Translations under genes and position numbers: made by a program | Notes under the pieces: model-generated | Databases searched by the model: none | The model's input: only the letters and a program-made list of their open reading frames with translations | What the model was told of the DNA's origin: nothing | NCBI RefSeq assembly: GCF_000018605.1 | Contig: NC_010003.1 | Span: forward strand, 906,501 to 970,500 | DNA length: 64,000 nucleotides | Source of the DNA: Petrotoga mobilis SJ95 | GTDB taxonomy: Bacteria; Thermotogota; Thermotogae; Petrotogales; Petrotogaceae | Reading direction: 5' to 3' | Part shown: positions 25,177-33,972 of the stretch, piece by piece | Layout: each line of letters opens with the position of its first letter | Position numbering within the stretch: the first letter of the stretch is position 1

Positions 25177-26502
25177 TTGAGAGCATACGATATTATAAAA
25201 AATAAAAGAGATGCTAAAGAAAATACAAGAGAAGAAATAGAATTTATGATCAATGGCTATTTAGAAAACCGTATTCCAGACTATCAAGTTTCTTCCTGGT
25301 TAATGGCTATTTTCTTCAACCATTTAACAGAGGAAGAAAGTTATAATCTAACGGATGTAATGCTTAAAAGTGGAGATATTATAGACTTATCAAGGATCAC
25401 AGGTAAAAAAATCGACAAACACTCTACTGGAGGCGTTGGTGACAAAACTACAATAGCCATAGCACCTATGGTTGCTTCATTAGGGGTTAAAATAGCCAAA
25501 TTATCGGGCAGATCTTTAGGGCACACTGGAGGAACTATAGACAAGCTTGAATCTATTCCTGGTTTTAAAACCTCTCTAACCACTGAAGAATTCTTTGAAA
25601 TAGCGAACAACGTAGGGATTGTTGTGGCTGGACAGACTGGAAATATTGCCCCAGCAGATAAAAAATTGTATTCCTTAAGGGATTCTACCGCAACTGTTGA
25701 GGAATTATCCTTAATAGCTTCAAGTATAATGAGTAAAAAACTCGCCATAAATAGTGACGGAATCCTTTTGGACATCAAAGTGGGTTCAGGGGCGTTCATG
25801 AAAAACATTGAAGATGCCAAAGAGTTAGGTAGAATCATGCTAAAAATCGCAAAAAGATACGATAAAAATACTGTTGCTTTAATTACCAATATGGATCAAC
25901 CTTTGGGAGATAACGTTGGAAACGCTTTGGAGGTAATGGAAGCAATAGATACAGTCAAAGGAAAAGGCCCAAAAGATTTTTCTGAGTTATGTTTAGAAAT
26001 CTCTTCTTATATGGCTTCCTTATCTGGTATAATAACCTATGAAGAAGCGAAGAAAAAATTAATAGAAAACATAGAACGCGGTATAGTAAAAGAAAAAATG
26101 AAAGAATGGATAAAAGCTCAGGGCGGAAAAGAAGAAGTAGTTGATGATCCCAGTAAGTATCTTAATATATCCTCAAAAACTTTAGAATTCAAGGCAAAAG
26201 AACAAGGGTATATAACCTTTATTGATACCGAAAAAATAGGTTTAGCATCAATGGTATTAGGAGCCGGCAGACAAAAAAAAGAAGATATTATCGATAAAAG
26301 TGTTGGTTTAACAATTAACAAAAAACTTGGTGATAAAGTTGAAGAAGGGGAGACAATAGCTAAGTTGTTTGTCAGTGACAACAGCGACGTTGATGCCTCT
26401 CTAAACCTTTTAAATGCTGCTTACAACATTAGTAAAGAAAAGCCTAAAAACATAAATAAAAATGTAATTCTTGATGTCTTATTTTCCAATGAGAAAAGTT
26501 GA
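25177..26502 (+). CDS. pdp: Pyrimidine-nucleoside (thymidine) phosphorylase
   Basis: The 441-residue enzyme cleaves thymidine, deoxyuridine or uridine with phosphate to give base and (deoxy)ribose-1-phosphate. Family signatures are KHSTGGVGDKTTIAIAP (phosphate loop), KLSGRSLGHTGGTIDKLESI and KVGSGAFMKN. The C-terminal alpha/beta domain (about 340-440) includes IGLASMVLGAGRQKKEDIID. The TTG start follows ACGGAGG. By sequence it could be named either pdp or deoA; the Gram-positive-like Pdp is broader in substrate. It lies directly behind the histidine kinase. Confidence 0.93.
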   Translation: MRAYDIIKNKRDAKENTREEIEFMINGYLENRIPDYQVSSWLMAIFFNHLTEEESYNLTDVMLKSGDIIDLSRITGKKIDKHSTGGVGDKTTIAIAPMVASLGVKIAKLSGRSLGHTGGTIDKLESIPGFKTSLTTEEFFEIANNVGIVVAGQTGNIAPADKKLYSLRDSTATVEELSLIASSIMSKKLAINSDGILLDIKVGSGAFMKNIEDAKELGRIMLKIAKRYDKNTVALITNMDQPLGDNVGNALEVMEAIDTVKGKGPKDFSELCLEISSYMASLSGIITYEEAKKKLIENIERGIVKEKMKEWIKAQGGKEEVVDDPSKYLNISSKTLEFKAKEQGYITFIDTEKIGLASMVLGAGRQKKEDIIDKSVGLTINKKLGDKVEEGETIAKLFVSDNSDVDASLNLLNAAYNISKEKPKNINKNVILDVLFSNEKS

Positions 26503-26524
26503 TTGGATGGAGGATCATTCATTG

Positions 26525-28210
26525 ATGAAAAAGCTTATCTTTCTCTTCTTGCTAATAATTCTAGCAATAAATTTATTTTCTGAAGAAGCTATTTTTATAT
26601 CTCAAAAAAATCCTCCTGTGAATATGGAAGCTATCAAAAATCAAGATTATTTTTATATTAATGTTGATTATCTTTCCAAATATGATAGCATGGTAATGAA
26701 TCGCACTTCCAGAATAATGTATATAATATACAATAAAAATGTTTTAGAAATTAGTTTGAACGATTATTACTCTAAAATTAACTTTATAAACAAATACAAT
26801 AATTCCGTACTTATTATCGATGAAAATGTATACATAAGGGAAGATGTCTTATCTACATTCTTACAATTGAATAATTTTAAAGATATTGACAATATTTTCT
26901 TCTACTCAGAAATTCCTAAAATAACTACCTGTAATGTTAGTACAAGTGAAATCAAAATTGAATTTAATTCATATCTCTCAGAAGATTCGATAACTTTGAC
27001 TAGAATAACAAAAGATGGAGATTACTTATTAAGCATAAAACCTGTTGCACCTATGGAAAGTATTCCAAATAATCTCGACTATTCATACTCAAACAATACC
27101 GCTTACTTAAAGTTCAAAAGTGATTTCAACTATGAAGTTAATTTAAATGGGAAAAATTTATCTATTATCATCGATAAAAAAGCTATTTCAAACATTACTG
27201 ATACAGATAAATCCACATCTGAAAATGAAGGGCTTCAATACATTGAAAAAACCGAAGAATTAAACGGACAAAGGTTAAAAATTTACCAATTAATCGTCGA
27301 TCCAAAAATATATCAAATAAAAGTCGATTTGAATAATTTAGGAACACGCTCCGATGTATATTCTTTTTTAAAAGAGAAAAATCCGATCTTTTCTGTTAAC
27401 GCTTCTTTTTTCGATCCTCAAACTTTGGAACCAGTGGGAAATATCATATCCGACGGCGCATTATTACATTTGAGCTCTTATTCTCGGCCTGCATTAATTA
27501 TAGGAACAAATTTTCTAGACATCGACTATATTAAATTAGAATACCAATTAAATATTGATAATCTGCTTTTTTGGATAAAATCCATTAATTCTACCTGGAA
27601 AGGAGACGTTAAATTATATACTCATCATTATAAGGGAAACATAACGGAAACAGAAGAGAATTATGTTTTTTTCTTAATTGATGAAAATAACCGAATTATA
27701 TCAAAAAATAAAACAACTCCTTCTGAAGGTGAAAAATTAATACTTGTAGATAAAAAATACGAAAAATATCTAGAAAATATATCTTTGGGAACAAAAGTCG
27801 ATTTCACACTTAATAAAAGCGAAAATTTGACAAACGATCCTACTTTACTTTTAGAGGGTGGGCCCATATTGATACATTCCAAATATACGCAAGAACAACT
27901 AGATGCAGAAAAGAAAAGTTACTCCAATGGAATAATTTATGGTAAAGCCCCTAGAACTGTAGTAGCTATAGATAAAGAACAAAATATCAATTTAATGGTA
28001 ATTGAAGGACTTGATAATCCGGAAACAGGTCTTACATACGACGAAACAAGAAACCTGCTATTTAAAATTGGTGAGTTTGAAGTTGCGATGATGCTAGATG
28101 GTGGTAGTTCTTCTATAGTTTATTACGAGGGTGAAATACAAAATTTCAAAAACGAAAAAACTCGTAATTATATTCCCGTGCTTCTAAGTGTTTATAAAAA
28201 AATCCCGTAG
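26525..28210 (+). CDS. Exported phosphodiester glycosidase-like protein (NAGPA domain)
   Basis: The ~561-residue protein starts at ATG 26525 (TTG 26522 is also possible), with GGAGG at 26509-26513, and carries a signal peptide (MKKLIFLFLLIILAINLFS). The N-terminal half resembles the substrate-contacting beta domains of copper-amine-oxidase-N-like exported proteins. The C-terminal half is a phosphodiester glycosidase domain (PF09992, NAGPA/exopolysaccharide type) with NASFFDP, LLLEGGPILI, APRTVVAID and the conserved end MMLDGGSSSIVYYEGEIQNF. It probably acts on phosphodiester-linked glycans outside the cell membrane. The substrate is not predictable. Confidence 0.82.
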   Translation: MKKLIFLFLLIILAINLFSEEAIFISQKNPPVNMEAIKNQDYFYINVDYLSKYDSMVMNRTSRIMYIIYNKNVLEISLNDYYSKINFINKYNNSVLIIDENVYIREDVLSTFLQLNNFKDIDNIFFYSEIPKITTCNVSTSEIKIEFNSYLSEDSITLTRITKDGDYLLSIKPVAPMESIPNNLDYSYSNNTAYLKFKSDFNYEVNLNGKNLSIIIDKKAISNITDTDKSTSENEGLQYIEKTEELNGQRLKIYQLIVDPKIYQIKVDLNNLGTRSDVYSFLKEKNPIFSVNASFFDPQTLEPVGNIISDGALLHLSSYSRPALIIGTNFLDIDYIKLEYQLNIDNLLFWIKSINSTWKGDVKLYTHHYKGNITETEENYVFFLIDENNRIISKNKTTPSEGEKLILVDKKYEKYLENISLGTKVDFTLNKSENLTNDPTLLLEGGPILIHSKYTQEQLDAEKKSYSNGIIYGKAPRTVVAIDKEQNINLMVIEGLDNPETGLTYDETRNLLFKIGEFEVAMMLDGGSSSIVYYEGEIQNFKNEKTRNYIPVLLSVYKKIP

Positions 28211-28242
28211 TTAAGAAATAGATTTAGAATGGAGGGGTAATA

Positions 28243-30315
28243 GTGAGTGAATATAACGCTGAAAAAAAGAGGATCATAGGATTCTTTGGACATCATGGAT
28301 GTGGCAAAACTACCCTTATGGACGATGTCCTTGTAAATCTTGGATTAACTGATAGAATAGGTCAAAGACATTTAGACAAGGATCCTGTTGAAAAAGAAAA
28401 AGGAGCAACCTTTTCTAACCACATTTTCTCGTTCGATTTAGATGATTCAAGAATGTACTTTTTTGATACACCGGGATCTTTAGACTTTATAGGAGATATA
28501 CAAATAGCTTTAAACGCTGTGGACAACGTAGTTATTGTAATAAACGCTTCTGCTGGTGTAGAAGTGACAACAGAAAGAATTTGGAATATGGCGAGAGAAT
28601 TAAACAAGCCTATCGTATTTTATGTAAACCAAATGGATAAAGAAGAAGTTAACTTCGGAAACTTAATGCAAGAACTCAAAGAAAGTTTTGAGGAAGAAAT
28701 AAGAATAGTTCCTTTCCAGGTTCCCATAGGTGAAGGCTCAGATTTTAAAGGAGTTATAAATCTTTTATCAAATGACGTATTTATATATGAAGAAGGGACA
28801 GGCAAATCCTCCAAACAGAGTGAAATCCCTGATAATGCTAAAGATTATTTGGAAAGATTTCATTCTGAAATAATAGAAGATATTGTTGAAACCAACGAAG
28901 AACTAATGGAAAAATATTTTGAATCCGGCGAAGAAGGATTAAGTCAAGAAGAATTGATTTCCTCACTTCATAAAGCGTATGATGAAGATAAAATAATTCC
29001 TGTATTCATTGGATCTGCTTTAAAAAACATTGGTTTTGATCAATTGATAAAGGCTTTAATGAGTTTCGGAATGACCCCCCTTGAAAGAAAGTTTCACACT
29101 GAAGAAGGCACTGAGATTTTTTCCCAAGAAGATGGTCAGTTTTTAGGTATCATCGTTAAAAATGAAGTAGACCCGTTCGTTGGAAAACTCACCTATCTAA
29201 GGGTTATTAGCGGTTCTTTAAAAGCCGGTTCTAGTATCTATATTGTTGAAGAATCCACAAGAGAAAAGATTTCCCATATCAACATACCTAGATTTGATAA
29301 GAACGAAGAAGTCGAAGTCGCTGGTGTTGGCGATATCTTAGTTATACCTAAGCTAAAATCGAGTAAAATAAATCAAACCGTATCCAGTGAAGAAACGTCA
29401 AATAGGCTGAAATTACCAGAATTTCCAGAACCGATGATATCTAAGTCTATCGCCCCTAATTCTAAAAATGAAATAGACAAAATTACTGAATCGTTGGCAA
29501 AAATTGCAGAGTCAGACCCAACATTTAAATGGGAATTCGATGCGGAAACTGGAGAAACGGTCATAAGTGGAATGGGAACCATTCACTTAGAAATAATGAT
29601 AGAGAAATTGAAGAAGAATTTCGGCATTGATTTTGAGGTAGGAAAACCAAAAATTGCTTACAAAGAAACCATAAGAAGCAAAACACAGGCGGAGTACAAA
29701 CACAAGAAACAAACTGGAGGTCATGGTCAATACGGTCACGTTAAAATAGAAATTGAACCGCTAGAAAGAGGAAAAGGCTATGAATTTGTTGATAAAATCG
29801 TTGGAGGAGTCATCCCAAAAAATTTCATACCATCCGTAGACAAAGGTATCAGAGAAGCTATCAAAAAAGGTGTTTTGGCTGGTTTTCCTGTTGTTGATAT
29901 TAGGGTCACTCTTTTTGATGGCTCTTACCATGAAGTTGACTCTTCAGATATTTCATTTCAAATAGCTGCAAGGCACGCATTTAAAATAGCTATGGAAAGC
30001 GACACCCCGGTTATTTTAGAACCAATTATGCATGTTGAAATATTCTTACCCACTGAAAACACAGGAGATGTTATCGGTGAAGTTACAGCTAAAAGGGGAA
30101 GGCCTTTAGGAATGGAATCAGCCGGGAAAGGATACGATAAGATAGTGGCTGAAATTCCATTGGCTGAAATGCTGGATTTTTCACCTCGTCTCAGTTCTAT
30201 CTCCTCAGGAAAGGGTTATTTTACCATGAAATTTTCCCATTATTCAGAAGTCAGCCCTGATATACAAAACAAAATAATAGAAGAAAGAAGAAGGGAAGAA
30301 GAATTACAAAAATAA
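28243..30315 (+). CDS. EF-G-like translational GTPase (EF-G2 type)
   Basis: The 690-residue protein has all five EF-G domains but is a paralogue, not the main fusA product. The P-loop is GHHGCGKTTL instead of AHVDAGKTT, and G3 is DTPGSLDF. The NKMD box is NQMDK. Domain IV carries HKKQTGGHGQYGHVKIEIEP, and the C-terminal end is SSGKGYFTMKFSHYSEVSP. In canonical EF-G the G3 residue after DTPG is the catalytic His; here it is Ser, consistent with slower or altered GTP hydrolysis. EF-G2 proteins of other bacteria also deviate at this position. It starts at GTG 28243 after GGAGGGG. A terminator follows. Confidence 0.9.
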   Translation: MSEYNAEKKRIIGFFGHHGCGKTTLMDDVLVNLGLTDRIGQRHLDKDPVEKEKGATFSNHIFSFDLDDSRMYFFDTPGSLDFIGDIQIALNAVDNVVIVINASAGVEVTTERIWNMARELNKPIVFYVNQMDKEEVNFGNLMQELKESFEEEIRIVPFQVPIGEGSDFKGVINLLSNDVFIYEEGTGKSSKQSEIPDNAKDYLERFHSEIIEDIVETNEELMEKYFESGEEGLSQEELISSLHKAYDEDKIIPVFIGSALKNIGFDQLIKALMSFGMTPLERKFHTEEGTEIFSQEDGQFLGIIVKNEVDPFVGKLTYLRVISGSLKAGSSIYIVEESTREKISHINIPRFDKNEEVEVAGVGDILVIPKLKSSKINQTVSSEETSNRLKLPEFPEPMISKSIAPNSKNEIDKITESLAKIAESDPTFKWEFDAETGETVISGMGTIHLEIMIEKLKKNFGIDFEVGKPKIAYKETIRSKTQAEYKHKKQTGGHGQYGHVKIEIEPLERGKGYEFVDKIVGGVIPKNFIPSVDKGIREAIKKGVLAGFPVVDIRVTLFDGSYHEVDSSDISFQIAARHAFKIAMESDTPVILEPIMHVEIFLPTENTGDVIGEVTAKRGRPLGMESAGKGYDKIVAEIPLAEMLDFSPRLSSISSGKGYFTMKFSHYSEVSPDIQNKIIEERRREEELQK

Positions 30316-30337
30316 AATGGGGCTATGCCCCATTTTT
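30315..30337 (+). terminator. Terminator after the EF-G-like gene
   Basis: AAATGGGGC-TAT-GCCCCATTT followed by more T, overlapping the stop codon by one base. Confidence 0.85.
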
Positions 30338-30344
30338 ATATATC

Positions 30345-30395
30345 TTTTGCAGCTTTGTGCAAAATGGTTTTTTAAGTTTGCCGCATTGTGCAAAC
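30345..30395. repeat. Two TTTTGC-N8-GCAAAA-type palindromes (unit B fragment)
   Basis: TTTTGC-AGCTTTGT-GCAAAA (30345-30364) and GTTTGC-CGCATTGT-GCAAAC (30376-30395) are 31 bp apart and share the 8-nt spacer. The first is nearly identical to 46716-46735. They lie in the gap between the EF-G-like gene and cobalamin adenosyltransferase. The unit bodies are missing. Confidence 0.7.
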
Positions 30396-30465
30396 TGTGG
30401 CACTTCAAAACTAAGATTTTCATTTTAAAAGGGTCACAGGACAAATAAATAAAAAGGAGAGATGT

Positions 30466-30996
30466 ATGGTGTCTATTACAACAAAAACAGGTGATAAGGG
30501 TGAAACTTCTCTTTGGAGTGGAGAAAGAGTATCAAAAGACGACCTAAGGGTTGAAGCCTACGGTACCGTAGATGAATTAAACTCATTCCTTTCCGAAGCA
30601 AGCCACTATTTAAAATCTCATGAAGTAAAAAAAATAATTAACGAAGTACAGAATAATTTATTTAAAGTAGCAGGAGAATTAGCTTCCAAAAGTCAAACAT
30701 ATAAATATCCCATTCAAGAAGAAGATGCCCTTAAAATTACGAATTATGTTTATGAATTTGAAAACAGGTTAGATTTAAAGGGATTTGTAATACCCGGAAG
30801 AACTTTGCAATCTGCAAAGTTAGATATTTGTAGAACTATAGCTCGAAGAGCAGAAAGACGAATTATCGCTTTAGACAAAAAAGAACCTGTATCAGAGCCA
30901 TTAAAAAAATATGCAAATAGATTATCTGATCTGTTATTTGTATTAGCTCGTTTTGAAGAGTACATAGAAGATAAAATTGAATTCAAAAAATGGTGA
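30466..30996 (+). CDS. ATP:cob(I)alamin adenosyltransferase (PduO type)
   Basis: The 176-residue enzyme makes adenosylcobalamin from cob(I)alamin and ATP. The signatures are ITTKTGDKGETSLWSGERVS (ATP loop), DLRVEAYGTVDELNSFLSEA and CRTIARRAERRI with the conserved Arg-rich catalytic helix. It starts at ATG 30466 behind AAGGAGAG. The coenzyme product serves ribonucleotide reductase and other radical enzymes. It overlaps no neighbour but is followed 10 bp later by a DUF503 gene. Confidence 0.93.
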   Translation: MVSITTKTGDKGETSLWSGERVSKDDLRVEAYGTVDELNSFLSEASHYLKSHEVKKIINEVQNNLFKVAGELASKSQTYKYPIQEEDALKITNYVYEFENRLDLKGFVIPGRTLQSAKLDICRTIARRAERRIIALDKKEPVSEPLKKYANRLSDLLFVLARFEEYIEDKIEFKKW

Positions 30997-31006
30997 GGGA
31001 ATTAAA

Positions 31007-31288
31007 ATGTTCTGCATCAAATTAGAATTGAAAATTAGGTTGTTTGGAATTGGTTCTTTGAAAGACAAAAGATCGGTAGTGAAAACACTTATAAACTCAC
31101 TTAGAAAAAAGTACAATGTGTGTGCTCTAGAAGGGAATTATAACGACTCGAAAAATTACTTGGGAATATTCGTATCGTCGTTAAGTCAAAGCAGAGATTA
31201 TTTACTAAACCTTATTGAACAGATTGAGGATGACATCGAACTTAATTATGGTTTAGAAGTTGAAAGGGAAGATTACACAATTTTTTAA
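31007..31288 (+). CDS. DUF503 (YlxP-like) protein
   Basis: The 93-residue protein has the DUF503 core: MFCIKLELKIRLFGIGSLKDKRSVVKTLINSL, then ALEGNYNDSKNYLGIFVSS. YlxP-type members are found beside infB and rbfA in other bacteria and are linked to ribosome assembly, but their biochemical role is not settled. The ATG at 31007 matches the family's 92-95 residue length; the in-frame codons upstream are extra. The function is left open. Confidence 0.8.
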   Translation: MFCIKLELKIRLFGIGSLKDKRSVVKTLINSLRKKYNVCALEGNYNDSKNYLGIFVSSLSQSRDYLLNLIEQIEDDIELNYGLEVEREDYTIF

Positions 31289-31322
31289 TTGTTATATGAC
31301 CGCATAGTTAGGAGGTTATAAT

Positions 31323-31895
31323 TTGGATTTAACCAGAATTATAGAAGAATTAAAAATGTATTTAAAAGCAACTATTAAATCTAAAAAAAGATTAGAACAT
31401 ATCTACAACGTTGTCAATTTCTCCATAAAATTAGCCCAAATCCACAAACTTCCAGAAAGAAAAGTGGAAGTCGCCTCGTTAGGACACGATTTGTTTCGAG
31501 ATGTAGATCCAGGCAGGTTAATCAAATTGGCGGAGTTTTATAAAATTCCACTTGATAAATTCGATAAAAATCGCCCCATTCTCTTGCATGGAAAAGTAAG
31601 TGCGGAATTTTTGGCAAGGAAATTCCTTATTGACGATGATATATACCAAGCGATATATTATCACACGAGCGGTTATGAAAAAATGGGAGATATAGGAAAA
31701 GCGCTTTTTATTTCCGATTCAGCAGGAGATGACAGGAATTTTGAAGGCGTTGAAGAACTAAGAAAGGTATCAATCATATCTTTGAATGAAGGGTACAAAT
31801 TAGCGATTAAAAACAAAATAAGCTATGCATTAGCTAAAGAGAGATACATATTGGAAGATACATATAAGACATGGAACGCACTGTGTCAAATTTGA
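31323..31895 (+). CDS. yqeK: YqeK-like HD-domain Ap4A hydrolase
   Basis: The 190-residue protein is YqeK-like: an HD domain with HIYNVV, GHDLFRDV, LLHGKVSAEFL and the YHTSGYEKMGDIGKALFISD motif characteristic of YqeK. B. subtilis YqeK hydrolyses Ap4A symmetrically to two ADP. It usually pairs with nadD, which is not adjacent here. The TTG start follows GGAGG at spacing 8. It ends 9 bp before the convergent M23 peptidase gene, with no terminator visible between. Confidence 0.85.
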   Translation: MDLTRIIEELKMYLKATIKSKKRLEHIYNVVNFSIKLAQIHKLPERKVEVASLGHDLFRDVDPGRLIKLAEFYKIPLDKFDKNRPILLHGKVSAEFLARKFLIDDDIYQAIYYHTSGYEKMGDIGKALFISDSAGDDRNFEGVEELRKVSIISLNEGYKLAIKNKISYALAKERYILEDTYKTWNALCQI

Positions 31896-31904
31896 GGATT
31901 TGTA

Positions 31905-32741
31905 TCAATTTCCACCTAAGCCATATTCGTTTTCTGTATTATTCAACACATAAATTCTATTACTGGAAGGCAAAAATACTAACGGGTCGTAATTTGTATC
32001 GGACTTTTTAACTTCGAAGTGAAGGTGAGGACCTGTACTTAAACCTGTATTTCCCACTCTTGCTATCATTTCGCCTTTTTCGACATATTGACCCTCATAC
32101 ACATTTATTTGAGAAAGATGACCGTAAACATAAGAACCATTGGAAGATTCTATTTCAACCATCAAACCATATCCGCCATTTTCGCCAACGAATTTTACTT
32201 TCCCAGCTTCAACACAAAAAACGGGTGTGTCGATGGGTGCCGCAAGGTCGATCCCTTCATGAAAAGAAGGCTCTTTAGTAATAGGGTGAATCCTATATCC
32301 ATAAAGAGAAGAAATCGTACCATAAACCGGCCATATTATACTTCTTTCGTTATTAAAAGCTTTTCCTACAACACTTTTAGGGATAAAAAGTTTTTGATTA
32401 ACAAAAATAGTTGTTGTAGCAAGATTGTTCGCTTTAACTATATCAGAAACGCTTGTGAAAAACAATTTAGCGATATAAGTTAGATTATCTCCCTTTTTGA
32501 CTTCATAGATATACCCTTCCGGTTGAGGAATCGATATTACTTGCCCAATTTTTAAATTGTTTGGAGATAAATTAGGATTCCAATCTAAAATAGTTGAAAT
32601 GGATAGGTTGTATTCAATTGATATACTATACAATGTTTCATTACTTTTAATTTGATGTTCAACGATAGAATAAGACGAAAAGGCTACTACAGCCAAAATT
32701 GAGAAAGTAAAAAATACAGCCGCTCTTTTAAGACTGCCCAA
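31905..32741 (-). CDS. Exported LysM + M23 peptidoglycan endopeptidase
   Basis: The 278-residue protein has a signal peptide (FFTFSILAVVAFSSYS), two LysM repeats (EHQIKSNETLYSISIEYNLS, and YEVKKGDNLTYIAKLFFTS) and a C-terminal M23 (LytM-like) domain. The metal and catalytic motifs are HEGIDLAAP (HxxxD), and HLHFEV (HxH), after GRIGNTGLSTGP-type sequence (ARVGNTGLSTGPHLHFE). It cleaves peptide cross-links in the envelope, or acts as an amidase activator if catalytically modified; no such loss is seen. The start is TTG 32741 after GGGGGAAG. An extended -10 lies upstream. Confidence 0.88.
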   Translation of the reverse strand: MGSLKRAAVFFTFSILAVVAFSSYSIVEHQIKSNETLYSISIEYNLSISTILDWNPNLSPNNLKIGQVISIPQPEGYIYEVKKGDNLTYIAKLFFTSVSDIVKANNLATTTIFVNQKLFIPKSVVGKAFNNERSIIWPVYGTISSLYGYRIHPITKEPSFHEGIDLAAPIDTPVFCVEAGKVKFVGENGGYGLMVEIESSNGSYVYGHLSQINVYEGQYVEKGEMIARVGNTGLSTGPHLHFEVKKSDTNYDPLVFLPSSNRIYVLNNTENEYGLGGN

Positions 32742-32792
32742 AAGTTGTCTTCCCCCTTACTGATTCAACAGGTTAATAAAGAATACGAATTT

Positions 32793-32801
32793 ATTATACC
32801 A
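32793..32801 (-). promoter_or_regulatory. Extended -10 promoter of the M23 peptidase
   Basis: Minus strand ATATGGTATAAT (TG-G-TATAAT), identical to the promoter at 19245-19253. Confidence 0.6.
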
Positions 32802-32878
32802 TATGATAATCTTTATCGAGTAAAAAAATAATTAACAATTCCTAAATTTACTTTCTCTTATTTTGATTTTTCTAATCA

Positions 32879-32907
32879 TTGACATCTATTAAAATTGGTG
32901 TTAGAAT
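32879..32907 (+). promoter_or_regulatory. Sigma-70-type promoter of the phosphate permease
   Basis: Perfect -35 TTGACA (32879-32884), 17-bp spacer, -10 TAGAAT (32902-32907), about 95 bp before the permease start. Confidence 0.75.
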
Positions 32908-33005
32908 AGAAAAATCTCTTCTGAGAAAAGCCTATGATTGCCACTATGGTAAAAATGGGCTTTAATTTTTTAAATATCTTCCTAAAATGGGGGAATATTT
33001 TTAAT

Positions 33006-33938
33006 ATGAATCTATTTTATTTAATCCCAGCTATATTGTTAGGATGGTCTTTAGGTTCCAACAATTCTTCCAATGTATTTGGACCAGCTGTGGCTTCTGG
33101 ATTAGTTCCATACAAAAAAGCTATTATAGTATCTGCATTTTTTGTTTTTGTCGGCTCTGTAGTTGGGGGGAGAAATGGGTTAAACACCTTGGGGGCTTTG
33201 ACTAATTTAAGTGTTGAACTACTATCATTAGCCTTATTTTGTGCTTTTTTAACGATGATTTTTATGAGTTTGATTGGGCTTCCTGCATCTGCTACCCAGG
33301 CTGTTGTGGGCTCCCTGATTGGTTTAAGTATTCTAAAAGGAACGTTCAATTCAGCCATTTTAACAAGAATTTTTATTTCGTGGATACTTACTCCTATTGG
33401 TGCCTTGGTTTTCGCTTTTATATTATATAGACTTTTAGCCCTAATATTTAGAAAATTTTTGGGGATCACAGCCCAAGATAGATTCTTAAAAGTACTAACA
33501 TGGCTCGCTATTTGTTATAGTGCCTACTCATTAGGGGCTAACAACGTTGCAAACGTTACTGGAGTATTTGCAAACGTTTTATTTACCCCTTTCCTTTTAC
33601 TCATTATAGGTGGTTTAGCAATAGCGGTTGGAATTTTATCCACAAACAAAAAGGTTTTGTATACGGTAGGGAAAGGAATTATGGAATTGGATCATTTTTC
33701 CTCATCCGTATCAATTTTGGGGGCAGGGGTTACCTTGTGGGTCTACTCTTTAATTGGTATCCCTGTCAGTGCCGCACAGGCTACAATAGGTGCCATTATA
33801 GGTGTTGGATTAGCAACAGGTACTAGAACTTTTGATACTAATACGATAATGAAAGTAATATTTGGTTGGATAGGAACACCTATGATTTCTGGACTTATTT
33901 CTCTTATAGTATTATTACTAATTCAATTATTATATTAA
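33006..33938 (+). CDS. pit: PiT-family inorganic phosphate permease
   Basis: The 310-residue membrane protein is a PiT transporter (phosphate/cation symport). The family's duplicated GANDVAN-type motif is seen as GSNNSSNVFGPAVASG near the N-terminus and as GANNVANVTGVFA in the second half, with IPVSAAQATIGAIIGVGL matching LPVSTTH. About ten membrane segments span the rest. The start is ATG 33006 behind GGGGGA; an in-frame ATG at 32934 has no SD and is not part of the family. It has its own promoter and a strong bidirectional terminator shared with the mbx operon. Confidence 0.9.
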   Translation: MNLFYLIPAILLGWSLGSNNSSNVFGPAVASGLVPYKKAIIVSAFFVFVGSVVGGRNGLNTLGALTNLSVELLSLALFCAFLTMIFMSLIGLPASATQAVVGSLIGLSILKGTFNSAILTRIFISWILTPIGALVFAFILYRLLALIFRKFLGITAQDRFLKVLTWLAICYSAYSLGANNVANVTGVFANVLFTPFLLLIIGGLAIAVGILSTNKKVLYTVGKGIMELDHFSSSVSILGAGVTLWVYSLIGIPVSAAQATIGAIIGVGLATGTRTFDTNTIMKVIFGWIGTPMISGLISLIVLLLIQLLY

Positions 33939-33941
33939 GAA

Positions 33942-33972
33942 GAGGGGAGTTACCAAGCTCCCCTCTATTTTT
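33942..33972. terminator. Bidirectional terminator between pit and mbx
   Basis: AGAGGGGAG-TTACCAAG-CTCCCCTCT with T-rich flanks on both strands. It ends both convergent units. Confidence 0.9.

Noticed and set aside
25341-25889. Minus-strand ORF of 182 codons
   Set aside because: It lies inside the conserved pyrimidine-nucleoside phosphorylase gene; a codon-bias shadow without SD.
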